Shown here: positions 1 to 6,920 of the stretch, one piece after another
Layout of the letters: each line of letters starts with the position of its first letter
How positions within the stretch are numbered: the first letter of the stretch is position 1
From: Actinomycetes bacterium
GTDB taxonomy: Bacteria > Actinomycetota > Acidimicrobiia > UBA5794
DNA length: 13,080 nucleotides
Direction of reading: 5' to 3'
Assembly (NCBI GenBank): GCA_030598305.1
Contig: JAUVQC010000013.1
Location: 1 to 13,080, forward strand
Made by a program: the position numbers and the translations under genes
The notes under the pieces: model-generated
Seen by the model: only the letters and a program-made list of their open reading frames with translations
Databases searched by the model: none
What the model was told of the DNA's origin: nothing

Positions 1-180
1 GAGCCGTACAAGAACATCGTGATGCAGGGCAGGGTCACGAAGACCGCCACAGACGGCACGTGGCTGATCGATCAATTAGCCACCAAATACCTTGACCACG
101 AGTCCTATCAGTTCGGGAAGCCCGGTGAGGTGCGCGTGAACTACGAAATCGAGATCGACAGCATCGGCACCTGGGGCTGA
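1..180 (+). CDS. C-terminus of a PPOX-fold (pyridoxamine 5'-phosphate oxidase-like, possibly F420-dependent) protein, 5' partial
   Basis: The first 59 codons of the window are open in frame 1 and end in TGA. The translation has a segment resembling YKNIVMQGRVT, then DGTWLIDQLATKYL, and ends with GEVRVNYEIEIDSIGTWG. This order (a beta strand with a GRVT-like turn, a helix covering 'LIDQLATKYLG', then 'GEVRV.. IE..' and a final 'W/G') is what I know from the C-terminal half of PPOX-class, often F420- or FMN-binding, oxidoreductases common in actinobacteria. The cofactor-binding N-terminal half lies outside the window, so substrate and cofactor cannot be stated. The gene converges on rsgA, with 54 bp between the two stop codons. 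Confidence 0.6.
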   Translation, partial: EPYKNIVMQGRVTKTATDGTWLIDQLATKYLDHESYQFGKPGEVRVNYEIEIDSIGTWG

Positions 181-234
181 GTACTTCGCACATTCGATTT
201 CCACCGGCTCGCGTACTTGAGAACCGGTCATCCC

Positions 235-1254
235 CTACGAATCTGGCTCCCCATCCCTGGCATCGCGCGCCTGTCTCACTGCTGACGCTTCGCGCCGGAA
301 GTGAGCAGCGATGTCCTTGTCGTGGGCGCGTTGCTGTGCATCGAGCTGCTCGTCAACGAACCGCAGGTAGCCGCTCCAGCGATCCCTCGACAACTCACCT
401 GACTCCACAGCAGCGAGCACAGCACATCCCGGTTCGGTCTCGTGGCCGCAGTTGGAGAACTTGCAGTGGTACGTCAACTCTTCGATGTCGGCGTAGAGCG
501 CGTCGACACCGTCGCCTTCTGCGGTCAGCCCCAGGGACCGCACACCAGGATTGTCGATGATCATTCCACCGTTCGGGAGCAGATGCAGCTCGCGATGGCT
601 CGTCACGTGTCGACCCTTTGCATCGGTTTCGCGAACCTCACCGACCCACGCAACCTCGTCCTCCATCAGTACATTCACAAGCGAGGACTTGCCCGCTCCT
701 GATTCTCCTATGAAGGTTCCTGTTCTGCCGGCCAGGGCCGCCGCAACACCCTCCACACCCTCACCCGTCTCGATCGATGTCGCGAGAATCTCGACGCCCG
801 GAAGCCACTCGGTGAGGGTGGAGACAAGGTGGTTGGGATCCTGAGCGATATCGGTCTTGGACACGATCACGATCGGTTGGGCCCCGATATCCCACGCAAG
901 GGCCACGAACCGTGTGACCTTGGGCCGACGCAACGGACGGTCGGCACCGAATATGACGATGACCACATCGATGTTTGCGGCGATCAACTGCGGGCCGCGT
1001 TCCTCATGATCTCGTTTGAGGAGCGATCTGCGCGGCAGTGTCGATGTAACAGTCTCGTTCTGCACCAGAACCCAGTCGCCCACTGCGATCTGCATCGATC
1101 GCGGAAATGCGACGTGTTCAACGGACTCACCGTCGGATACGAGGACCTTCACGCCGTCGTGTCGAACGACACGGCGGGGCTCGCCAGGAGTATCCATTCC
1201 GTCGCGTTCGTGTTGCCATGCCTCGCTCCAACCAAGGTCAGCAGGACCGCTCAA
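235..1254 (-). CDS. rsgA: Ribosome small-subunit-dependent GTPase RsgA (YjeQ)
   Basis: RsgA is a circularly permuted GTPase that acts late in 30S subunit maturation. The motifs occur in the permuted order: an OB-fold region at about residues 28-85, G4 as SKTD at 132-135, G5-like ATS at 158-160, the P-loop GESGAGKS at 183-190, a switch-I-like GRHVTSH at 214-220, and G3 DNPG at 234-237. The C-terminal zinc knuckle is complete (C264, C269, H271, C277; spacing C-x4-C-x-H-x5-C). The length of 339 aa is normal. The start is a TTG whose bases overlap the metB stop (TTGA), which suggests translational coupling. It also keeps the N-terminal 'DLGW..aW' segment typical of the family. An internal ATG at codon 20 (1197) is a less attractive alternative. 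G4 is SKxD rather than NKxD, a known variant in this family. Confidence 0.95.
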   Translation of the reverse strand: MSGPADLGWSEAWQHERDGMDTPGEPRRVVRHDGVKVLVSDGESVEHVAFPRSMQIAVGDWVLVQNETVTSTLPRRSLLKRDHEERGPQLIAANIDVVIVIFGADRPLRRPKVTRFVALAWDIGAQPIVIVSKTDIAQDPNHLVSTLTEWLPGVEILATSIETGEGVEGVAAALAGRTGTFIGESGAGKSSLVNVLMEDEVAWVGEVRETDAKGRHVTSHRELHLLPNGGMIIDNPGVRSLGLTAEGDGVDALYADIEELTYHCKFSNCGHETEPGCAVLAAVESGELSRDRWSGYLRFVDEQLDAQQRAHDKDIAAHFRREASAVRQARDARDGEPDS

Positions 1255-2402
1255 CCAAGCGCCCGATCGAGGTCAGAAAGCAGATCATCGACATGTTCAA
1301 CGCCCACCGAAAGCCGCACCAGATCCTGGGGAACCTCGAGGTCTGTGCCCTCCACCGAGAGGTGGGTCATAGCGGCTGGTATCTCGATGAGCGACTCAAC
1401 ACCGCCGAGCGACTCGGCGAGGAAGAAGAGCCTCGTCCTGGTGACAATTGATTCGGCAGTATCGATGCCACCGGTTGGTGTGAACGAGATCATGCCCCCG
1501 AAACCAGCCATCTGGCTGCGGGCGACCTCGTGTCCGGGATCGGTTGGTAAGCCCGGGTACCAGACGCGTGCGACCCTCGGATCATCATCAAGGAACCGAG
1601 CGATCATCGCCGCGTTCTGATTGTGCCTCTCCATTCGCAGCGCAAGCGTCTTGACCCCCCGCAAGATGAGATACGCGTCGAACGGCCCCGGAATTGGCCC
1701 GGTGGCGTTCTGGAGAAAGCGGAGACGATCAAGGAGATCAGCATCGTTGGTGATGATCGCTCCTCCAACTGTGTCCGAGTGTCCGCCGAGATACTTCGTC
1801 GAGCTGTGCACCACCATGTCCGCGCCAAGGCTTAGGGGTTGCTGGAGATACGGGGTTGCGAACGTGTTGTCGACGACAAGCCAGGCATCGTGCGCCTGTG
1901 CGACCTCCGCGGCGGCAGCGATATCTACAATCCTCAGGAGTGGATTGGTGGGCGTCTCGACCCAAATGAGCCTGGTCTTTGGCTTCATGGCCGAAGCGAT
2001 GCCGTCCGGTGTCGTGAGATCACCGGCCGTCCACTCGATGCCGTGCTCGGTGAGCACCTGGGCGACCAGCCTGAAGGTGCCACCGTATGCGTCGTTCGGC
2101 AGCACGATGTGGTCACCCGGCTTGAGCATGTATCCGATCATCGCTGTCGCGGCAAGACCGGACGATGTCGCGACACAGCCCCCGTCTTCGCCCTCACCAA
2201 CACCTTCGAGCGCCGCGAGCTGGGTCTGCAGCGCCGTGCGTGTCGGGTTGTCCGTGCGCGAGTACTCGTATCCCTTGTGGACGCCGGGGGACTCCTGCAC
2301 GTAGGTCGACGTGGCATAGATGGGCACAACGGCGGCACCCGTGGTCGGGTCTGGTTCCTGTCCGGCGTGGATCGCAATGGTTTCGAACTGGTCTTCCGTC
2401 AT
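1251..2402 (-). CDS. metB: Cystathionine gamma-synthase / gamma-lyase family PLP enzyme (MetB-like)
   Basis: This is a cytoplasmic PLP enzyme of the Cys/Met metabolism family (383 aa, normal length). Visible landmarks are YSRTDNPT at 47-54, ETPTNP at 149-154, VVDNTFATPYLQQP from 176, the Schiff-base lysine K203 in SSTKYLGGHSD, SLGGVESLIEIPAAMTH at 331-347, and the carboxylate-binding arginine R363 in LVRLSVGVEH. From memory it is very close to mycobacterial MetB. It joins O-succinyl- or O-acetyl-homoserine to cysteine, or cleaves cystathionine in the reverse direction; sequence alone does not separate these. It lies downstream of a cystathionine beta-synthase and a lipoprotein gene on the same strand, which favours reverse transsulfuration (methionine to cysteine). 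The gap to the lipoprotein stop is 48 bp and holds a possible secondary -10 box. Its stop overlaps the rsgA start. Confidence 0.93.
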   Translation of the reverse strand: MTEDQFETIAIHAGQEPDPTTGAAVVPIYATSTYVQESPGVHKGYEYSRTDNPTRTALQTQLAALEGVGEGEDGGCVATSSGLAATAMIGYMLKPGDHIVLPNDAYGGTFRLVAQVLTEHGIEWTAGDLTTPDGIASAMKPKTRLIWVETPTNPLLRIVDIAAAAEVAQAHDAWLVVDNTFATPYLQQPLSLGADMVVHSSTKYLGGHSDTVGGAIITNDADLLDRLRFLQNATGPIPGPFDAYLILRGVKTLALRMERHNQNAAMIARFLDDDPRVARVWYPGLPTDPGHEVARSQMAGFGGMISFTPTGGIDTAESIVTRTRLFFLAESLGGVESLIEIPAAMTHLSVEGTDLEVPQDLVRLSVGVEHVDDLLSDLDRALG

Positions 2403-2411
2403 GTGGTCGAC

Positions 2412-2417
2412 ATCCTA
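2412..2417 (-). promoter_or_regulatory. Possible internal -10 box upstream of metB
   Basis: On the minus strand TAGGAT fits the actinobacterial TAnnnT pattern and lies 9 bases before the metB ATG, inside the 48-bp gap after the lipoprotein stop. An AGGA within the same bases could instead act as a weak, distant ribosome binding site. No -35 element is clear. This is a tentative secondary promoter. Confidence 0.3.
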
Positions 2418-2450
2418 CGGTCTCCAACGCGGGCGACCACCGCCATCAGA

Positions 2451-3281
2451 TCAACTCGCTGGCACGAACGCTCTGATTTCGATCGCACCGGTGTTGCCAC
2501 CCGTGGACACCTCAACGTCGAATCTCAGAACCTGGCCTGTGAACTCGACCGCAGCGAAGCCAGGATCGGTCTGGTTGCCTGCAGTGAAGGGCCCGTAGGT
2601 CTCACCGTCGTCAACCGTGACCGTGTACTCGGTGGTCGTCGCGGTGCCATCGCTCATCGTGCGTGTGATGAATTCCACGCCAGTGATCCCTCGAGAAGCG
2701 CCGAGGTCGATCACGATGTAGGCGTCATCACCGCTGCCCTTTGTGGCCCACTCCGTGGTCATGTCTCCATCGAGTGCGTTCTCGCCTGACCAAGAACCAG
2801 AGAAGATTGAGCTCACATCGAGTACCGCCGCGCCCTGAGCGACGTTGGTACCGTGATCCTCCATCGCCTCATCGCTTCCGATCGGAGCTTCGGGGAGTGT
2901 GAACGTCGCGATCTCGCTCTGGTAGATGTTGCCCTCGGCATCGGCTCCCTGCACGCGGAACTTGTACGTCCTACCCGGCTCCGCATCGACGAGGATGACC
3001 TCGTGGTCATCGTGTGCAGCACCACCCATGTCATCGTCGGTTCCGATGGTCCCAAGGGCATCCGTCTCTCCGTACGAGATCGAACACGCGGCATCGATGT
3101 TCGTCGACACGTTCATCTTCGCAGCACCGCTTGCGTCGACGGTAAATTCGAAGTCGCTTGACTGGATCTCACTGAAATCGCGGACGGCACCGGCATCGGC
3201 AGAGCTGGAACAGGCTGCTGTCAGGAGCGCCAGCGCACCGAGCATCATCACGAGCACTATGCGGCGTTTCGGACTGGGCAT
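2451..3281 (-). CDS. Lipoprotein with an FN3-like domain and a C-terminal F5/8 type C (discoidin-like) domain
   Basis: This is a predicted secreted, lipid-anchored protein of 276 aa. Residues 1-23 form a lipoprotein signal: PSPKRR charges, a hydrophobic stretch at 8-21, and LTAAC with the lipidated cysteine at C24 followed by SSSADAG. Residues about 31-130 look like an FN3-type beta sandwich, ending in GRTYKFRVQGADAEGN..SEIATFTLPE. An acidic, Asp/His-rich loop lies at about 82-93. Residues about 150-276 match a discoidin/F5-8C fold, with SGENALDGDMTTEWAT, IVIDLGASRGITGVEFITR and VLRFDVEVSTGGN.GAIEIRAF. Such domains often bind glycans or surfaces. I chose the ATG at 3281 because AGGAGA lies 7 bases upstream; an ATG eight codons earlier (3305) has no such site. 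The gene lies between cbs and metB, 68 bp after the cbs stop, so it is probably co-transcribed. Its function is unknown; a role in sulfur-compound capture would be guesswork. Confidence 0.8.
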   Translation of the reverse strand: MPSPKRRIVLVMMLGALALLTAACSSSADAGAVRDFSEIQSSDFEFTVDASGAAKMNVSTNIDAACSISYGETDALGTIGTDDDMGGAAHDDHEVILVDAEPGRTYKFRVQGADAEGNIYQSEIATFTLPEAPIGSDEAMEDHGTNVAQGAAVLDVSSIFSGSWSGENALDGDMTTEWATKGSGDDAYIVIDLGASRGITGVEFITRTMSDGTATTTEYTVTVDDGETYGPFTAGNQTDPGFAAVEFTGQVLRFDVEVSTGGNTGAIEIRAFVPAS

Positions 3282-3288
3282 CAGAGAA

Positions 3289-3294
3289 TCTCCT
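3289..3294 (-). promoter_or_regulatory. Strong Shine-Dalgarno site that decides the lipoprotein start
   Basis: AGGAGA on the minus strand, 7 bases before the ATG at 3281. It is the clearest ribosome binding site in the window and excludes the longer start at 3305, which would lie upstream of it. Confidence 0.75.
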
Positions 3295-3349
3295 GTGTTG
3301 ATCATCTCTATGACGCGACTCGTCGCGAACTCGTCACGTAAAAGAGTCT

Positions 3350-4300
3350 CTACCGGGTGTCAAACCCGTTGGCAGACATCCACTCGTCGTTGAAGATCTT
3401 CGACAGGTAGCTGCGGCCTGAGTCCGGGATGATGACCACGGTCAGTTTGTCCGGGTACTCCTCGGCGACCCGCAAGGCGCCGACAACCGCCATCCCGCCG
3501 GAGCCGCCCACAAGTATGCCCTCCTCAACGGCGAGCCTCCGGGTCATCGCGAACGCTTCTGCGTCGGTCACCATCTCATAGCGGTCCGTGAGATCCGGGT
3601 CATAGGTCTCGGGCCAGAAATCCTCGCCTACACCCTCGATCAGGTAGGTAGTGACATCCTCGTCGGACGCTGCTGTATAGATGGAACCCTCTGGGTCGAC
3701 ACCGACAACCAACACATCAGGATTGAGACCCTTGAGGTATTTGGCATTCCCCGAGATCGTCCCACCCGTGCCGACGCCCGCAACGAATGTGCCAATGCCG
3801 CCGCTCGTTTGTTCCCAGATCTCGGGCCCGGTCGCCAGGACGTGAGCGGCCGGATTCGCTGGGTTCGTGTACTGGTCGGGTTGGTAGTGGTTCGGTCTTG
3901 ACGACAACTCTCTAGCGACCGAATAATACGATGTTGGATCGTTCGGCTCGACATCGGTGGGACAGAGATGGACCTCGGCGCCGTATGCCTTGAGGAGATC
4001 TTGCTTCTCCTTGGATTGTTTGTCCTGCATTATGCAGATCAGCTTGTAGCCCTTGATCGCCGCTGCCATTGCAAGGCCAACTCCCGTGTTCCCCGATGTC
4101 GGTTCAACGATCGTGTCACCGGGCGTGAGCCAGCCGTTCTCTTCGGCACGCTCGATCATGCCGAGCCCGATTCGGTCCTTGATGGACCCTCCGGGGTTTG
4201 TGGACTCGACCTTCGCGACGAGGTTGCCGCTGGGGTGGATTCGAGACAGACGGACGAGCGGCGTGTTGCCGATTGCATCAACGATTGATTCGTGGATCAT
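3350..4300 (-). CDS. cbs: Cystathionine beta-synthase, short form without C-terminal CBS domains
   Basis: This is a fold-type II PLP enzyme that would condense serine (or an activated serine) with homocysteine to give cystathionine. The translation (316 aa from this start) shows the PLP lysine K41 in NPGGSIKDR, SGNTG at 69-73, the phosphate-binding GTGGT at 177-181, VDPEGSI at 201-207, and IPDSGRSYLSKIFNDEWM near the end. The last element and the PTSGNTG.GLA.AA.KGYK block are typical of cystathionine beta-synthase rather than plain cysteine synthase. Mycobacterial and related enzymes continue into a pair of regulatory CBS domains; here the protein stops eight residues after NDEWM. The 68 bp to the lipoprotein start leave no room for a remnant. 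I chose the ATG at 4300, not 4333, because a TAnnnT box sits 6 bases upstream and family N-termini begin just before 'AIGNTPLVRL'. The 4333 start would overlap the start codon of the divergent ABC gene. Cysteine synthase activity remains possible. Confidence 0.88.
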   Translation of the reverse strand: MIHESIVDAIGNTPLVRLSRIHPSGNLVAKVESTNPGGSIKDRIGLGMIERAEENGWLTPGDTIVEPTSGNTGVGLAMAAAIKGYKLICIMQDKQSKEKQDLLKAYGAEVHLCPTDVEPNDPTSYYSVARELSSRPNHYQPDQYTNPANPAAHVLATGPEIWEQTSGGIGTFVAGVGTGGTISGNAKYLKGLNPDVLVVGVDPEGSIYTAASDEDVTTYLIEGVGEDFWPETYDPDLTDRYEMVTDAEAFAMTRRLAVEEGILVGGSGGMAVVGALRVAEEYPDKLTVVIIPDSGRSYLSKIFNDEWMSANGFDTR

Positions 4301-4306
4301 GGTTGA

Positions 4307-4312
4307 AACGTA
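4307..4312 (-). promoter_or_regulatory. -10 box of a leaderless cbs promoter
   Basis: On the minus strand TACGTT is followed by exactly 6 bases (TCAACC) and then the cbs ATG at 4300. This TAnnnT-N6-ATG geometry is that of leaderless actinobacterial transcripts. The same spacing recurs before csoR and the PAC2 gene. No convincing -35 hexamer is seen. Confidence 0.55.
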
Positions 4313-4316
4313 GCGG

Positions 4317-4322
4317 TATCCT
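4317..4322 (+). promoter_or_regulatory. Possible -10 box of the divergent ABC-exporter operon
   Basis: TATCCT on the plus strand lies 9 bases before the ATG at 4332, so a transcript would carry a leader of only a few bases. It lies 4 bp from the opposite-strand -10 box of cbs, so the two promoters would be nested in 31 bp. No -35 hexamer or Shine-Dalgarno site is apparent. Confidence 0.4.
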
Positions 4323-4331
4323 TGTCGGTTC

Positions 4332-5255
4332 ATGGACGCGTTGATTCAGGCCTCCGGCCTCACCAAGAACTTCGGCGAACTCGTCGCTGTGGACAGCATC
4401 GATTTTGCCGTTTCGGCAGGCGAGACCTTCGGCTTCCTCGGTCCAAATGGTGCTGGGAAGACCTCGACGATGCGAATGATCGGTGCAACGAGCCCGATCT
4501 CGAGTGGTTCCCTCTCGGTGCTGGGCCTCGACCCTCAAACAGATGGACCGCGCCTCAGGTCTCGGCTTGGAGTGGTGCCCCAGGAGAACAACCTCGACGA
4601 GGAGCTCAGTCTCGACGACAACCTCATGATGTACGGTCGCTACTTCGACATGTCCCGGGCGGAGATTCGCGAGAAGATCGAGGAACTTCTCGAGTTCGTA
4701 CAGCTCACAGAGAAGAAGGACGTCAAGATCTCATCACTCTCGGGTGGGATGAAGCGCCGAGTCGTGATCGCTCGGGGTCTCATCAACACACCTGACCTCT
4801 TCATTCTTGACGAACCGACAACAGGACTCGATCCGCAGGCCCGCCACATCTTGTGGGATCGCCTCTACCGGCTCAAACAGCAGGGCGTCACGCTCATCAT
4901 CACCACCCACTACATGGATGAGGCCGAACAACTCTGCGATCGGCTCGTCATCATGGACAACGGCAAGATCGTTGCTGAGGGCTCTCCGCGGGCGCTGATC
5001 GAGGAGCACTCGCCCGGCGAGGTTGTGGAGCTTCGCTTCCCGGTTGGAGTCCTTGAGACACTCAACGCTCAGATCGAAGATCTTGCTCAGCGCACCGAGG
5101 TTCTCGCTGACCGTGCACTCGTCTACACCGACGATGCGGAGCGGACGATTGGGACCGTGACAGAGAACGGGCTTGAACCCGAGACAGTGCTCGCGAGGCG
5201 TTCCACGCTCGAGGATGTCTTCCTGCGGCTCACCGGCAGATCACTGGTCGAGTAG
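4332..5255 (+). CDS. ABC-2 type exporter ATP-binding protein (NodI/DrrA-like)
   Basis: This is the cytoplasmic ATPase subunit of an ABC exporter, 307 aa. It has a complete nucleotide-binding domain: Walker A GPNGAGKTS at 37-45, Q-loop Q84, signature LSGGM at 136-140, Walker B LFILDE at 156-161 with EPTTGLDP following, and the H-loop histidine H193 in TTHYMDEAEQ. The C-terminal extension ending in RRSTLEDVFLRLTGRSL is characteristic of NodI/DrrA-type ATPases that drive drug, lipid or lipooligosaccharide export. The ATG at 4332 puts the family-typical 'ALIQASGLTKNFGELVAVD' at the N-terminus. The stop shares one base with the GTG start of the next gene, so this is an operon with two permeases. 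The substrate cannot be read from the sequence. Confidence 0.93.
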   Translation: MDALIQASGLTKNFGELVAVDSIDFAVSAGETFGFLGPNGAGKTSTMRMIGATSPISSGSLSVLGLDPQTDGPRLRSRLGVVPQENNLDEELSLDDNLMMYGRYFDMSRAEIREKIEELLEFVQLTEKKDVKISSLSGGMKRRVVIARGLINTPDLFILDEPTTGLDPQARHILWDRLYRLKQQGVTLIITTHYMDEAEQLCDRLVIMDNGKIVAEGSPRALIEEHSPGEVVELRFPVGVLETLNAQIEDLAQRTEVLADRALVYTDDAERTIGTVTENGLEPETVLARRSTLEDVFLRLTGRSLVE

Positions 5256-6031
5256 TGGCAACACCACTATCTCTGCGCATCTTTGAGGCAGAAGCCAGGA
5301 TCTATCGCCGCACATGGCGCGGGTCGGTCGTGTCAACCTTCCTCAATCCCATCCTCTACATGCTCGCCATGGGCGTCGGACTCGGTTCGCTCGTCGACGC
5401 GAACATGCCCGGTGGCGTCGACGGCGTCTCCTACCTCACCTTCATTGCACCGGGAATCCTCGTCGCATCCGCCATGCAAACGGGAGCGGGTGAGGGTGCA
5501 TGGAAGGTCATGGGCGGCATCGAGTGGCAGAAGAGCTGGCAAGCGCGCATCGCAAGCCCCATCGGCATAGAGGGCCTCCTCCTCGGCCATCTCTTGTGGT
5601 CGACAGCTCGGGTCTTCTTCGTTTCCGTGGTATTCGCCGCGATCGTCGCCGCGTTCGGGGTGGCCCCGTTGTTCGAGTCGCTCCTCGCCGTCGGTCCGGC
5701 AGTCCTCGTTGGTGCCGCGATGGTCTCCGCCACGACCGCGTTCACCGTGCGGCTGAAATCCATTGCTGGCCTCCCGATGTTCTTTCGCTTCGTCGTCATC
5801 CCGATGTTCCTGTTCTCCGGGGCGTTCTTCCCCGTCACCCAGCTCCCCGGATGGCTCCAGCCAGTCGCGTTCGTTACGCCCATGTTCCATGGTGTCGAAC
5901 TCGCGCGGGCAATCGTGGTGAACCAGAGTCCCGCCATTGCGTGGTGGGTGAGCGTCCTGTATCTCGTGGCATGGATCGTTGGCTTTGCCCTGTTGTGCAC
6001 GGGCCCGCTCAGAGCGAAGTTGAAGCCATGA
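5255..6031 (+). CDS. ABC-2 type permease, NodJ/DrrB family (first subunit)
   Basis: This is a membrane subunit of the exporter, 258 aa, with about six hydrophobic segments (roughly residues 24-45, 60-76, 108-135, 144-165, 174-195 and 228-250). Motifs shared with NodJ-type permeases are NPILYMLAMGVGLG, YLTFIAPGILVASAMQTG, GHLLWSTAR, FRFVVIPMFLFSGAFFPVTQLPGW and TPMFHGVELARA. It starts with GTG, overlapping by one base the TAG stop of the ATPase, and its TGA stop overlaps the ATG of the next permease, so the three genes should be translationally coupled. It is likely one half of a heterodimeric channel. Confidence 0.9.
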   Translation: MATPLSLRIFEAEARIYRRTWRGSVVSTFLNPILYMLAMGVGLGSLVDANMPGGVDGVSYLTFIAPGILVASAMQTGAGEGAWKVMGGIEWQKSWQARIASPIGIEGLLLGHLLWSTARVFFVSVVFAAIVAAFGVAPLFESLLAVGPAVLVGAAMVSATTAFTVRLKSIAGLPMFFRFVVIPMFLFSGAFFPVTQLPGWLQPVAFVTPMFHGVELARAIVVNQSPAIAWWVSVLYLVAWIVGFALLCTGPLRAKLKP

Positions 6032-6831
6032 CCGCTCCGACGCTCACAACAAGGGTCATCCCGCCGCTCACGCGCAAATGGCGAGGCCGCTATCTCGTCG
6101 AGCGAAACGTCCTGTCGACGAAGTCGTTCTGGCCTGTACTTCTGTCCGGCTTCTTCGAGCCGGTGTTCTACCTCTTCGCCATAGGCATCGGCGTCGGACA
6201 ACTCGTTGGCGATGTCGAGGTCGGTGGTGTCATTGTGCCTTACCAAGCGTTTGTCGCACCCGCAATGCTGGCCGCTTCAGCAATGAATGGTGCCGTGTTC
6301 GAGTCGACGAACATCTTCTTCAAGCTCCGCTACGGCAAGGTGTATGACGCGGTTCTTGCAACACCCGTTGAACCGACAGAGGTCGCGTCAGGAGAGATCG
6401 CCTGGACGCTCGCAAGGGGTGCGATGTACTCGGCCGCGTTCCTTCTCGTCATGGCCGTCATGGGCCTGATCGAGTCACCGCTCGCGATCCTTGCGTTCCC
6501 TGCAGCACTGCTCATCGGGTTCGCCTTTGGCGCGATCGGCACGGCGGGTACCACGTGGATGCGCTCGTGGCAGGATCTCGATCTTGTGACGCTCATCGTG
6601 CTTCCGCTCTTCCTGTTCTCGGCAACGATGTACCCGATCGACGTCTACCCACCCCTCATGCAGAAGATCACGTGGGTATCGCCGCTCTTCCACGGCGTCG
6701 AACTGGTTCGAGGCCTCACACTCGGGATTCTGAGCTGGACGATGCTCATCAACATCGCCTATCTGCTCGTCCTCGGCATCATCGGCTCGATCATCACCTC
6801 GCGCCGCATCGGCCAGGTCCTGCTGAAGTAG
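6028..6831 (+). CDS. ABC-2 type permease, NodJ/DrrB family (second subunit)
   Basis: This is the second membrane subunit, 267 aa, about six hydrophobic segments. It is related to but distinct from the gene before it: shared blocks are EPVFYLFAIGIGVG, YQAFVAPAMLAASAMNGAVFEST, LPLFLFSATMYPID and SPLFHGVELVRGL. The start is the ATG within an ATGA overlap with the previous stop. The same frame stays open back to 5500, but that extension runs through the conserved permease gene in another frame and is not protein-like. Two non-identical permeases with one ATPase suggest a heterodimeric exporter. The next gene downstream, csoR, has its own promoter, so the operon probably ends here. I see no U-tailed terminator. 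Confidence 0.9.
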   Translation: MTAPTLTTRVIPPLTRKWRGRYLVERNVLSTKSFWPVLLSGFFEPVFYLFAIGIGVGQLVGDVEVGGVIVPYQAFVAPAMLAASAMNGAVFESTNIFFKLRYGKVYDAVLATPVEPTEVASGEIAWTLARGAMYSAAFLLVMAVMGLIESPLAILAFPAALLIGFAFGAIGTAGTTWMRSWQDLDLVTLIVLPLFLFSATMYPIDVYPPLMQKITWVSPLFHGVELVRGLTLGILSWTMLINIAYLLVLGIIGSIITSRRIGQVLLK

Positions 6832-6846
6832 CAGACGCGTAGCCAT

Positions 6847-6865
6847 GGAGTTTCGAAGAAACTCC
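6847..6865. repeat. Perfect hairpin with 8-bp stem and GAA loop
   Basis: GGAGTTTC-GAA-GAAACTCC, starting 16 bases after the last ABC permease stop. The stem is perfect, but no run of T follows, so it is not a classical intrinsic terminator. It is the first of three hairpins in this leader. It could still end or stabilise the exporter mRNA. Confidence 0.7.
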
Positions 6866-6920
6866 CAAGGAACGCCGGAGGCATTCCCCAACTCCCCACG
6901 GAACGCGAAGCGTTCCCCCC
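6860..6920. repeat. Two diverged tandem repeat units, each folding into a GGAACGC hairpin
   Basis: Unit 1 (6860-6889) and unit 2 (6890-6920) both begin AACTCCC and then hold GGAACGC, a short loop, GC[A/G]TTCC and a C-run. In unit 1 the stem (6869-6887) has one C/A mismatch and loop CGGAG. In unit 2 the stem is perfect (6900-6916, GGAACGC-GAA-GCGTTCC). Its centre GCGAAGC is known as an unusually stable DNA mini-hairpin. Only the most 3' bases touch the csoR promoter. This may be a copy of a dispersed intergenic repeat family; one window cannot decide. Confidence 0.6.

Noticed and set aside
181..234. Bidirectional terminator between the PPOX gene and rsgA
   Set aside because: The only dyad is a 5-bp ACCGG/CCGGT pair with a long loop and no T-run, which is too weak to call.
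829..2789. Long plus-strand open frames opposite rsgA and metB (829-1620, 1621-2304, 1839-2789)
   Set aside because: They are shadows of well-conserved minus-strand genes. Their translations show no domain and are biased to Arg, Ser and Thr, as expected for antisense of high-GC genes.
3282..3349. Frameshifted remnant of the missing CBS domains after cbs
   Set aside because: Only 68 bp separate the cbs stop from the lipoprotein start, far too little for even one CBS domain, and the stretch does not read as one in any frame.
4301..4333. Longer cbs start at ATG 4333 (11 extra residues)
   Set aside because: It would overlap the ABC ATPase start codon and lie upstream of the TACGTT box that fits a leaderless start at 4300. 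The extra residues are not family-like.
5500..6027. 443-residue version of the second ABC permease beginning at 5500
   Set aside because: The first 176 residues are Arg/His-rich readthrough of another frame of the first permease. The ATGA overlap at 6028 gives a normal-length protein.
5333..6246. Minus-strand open frames opposite the ABC permeases
   Set aside because: These are antisense shadows of two conserved membrane proteins, with no plausible start context or domain.
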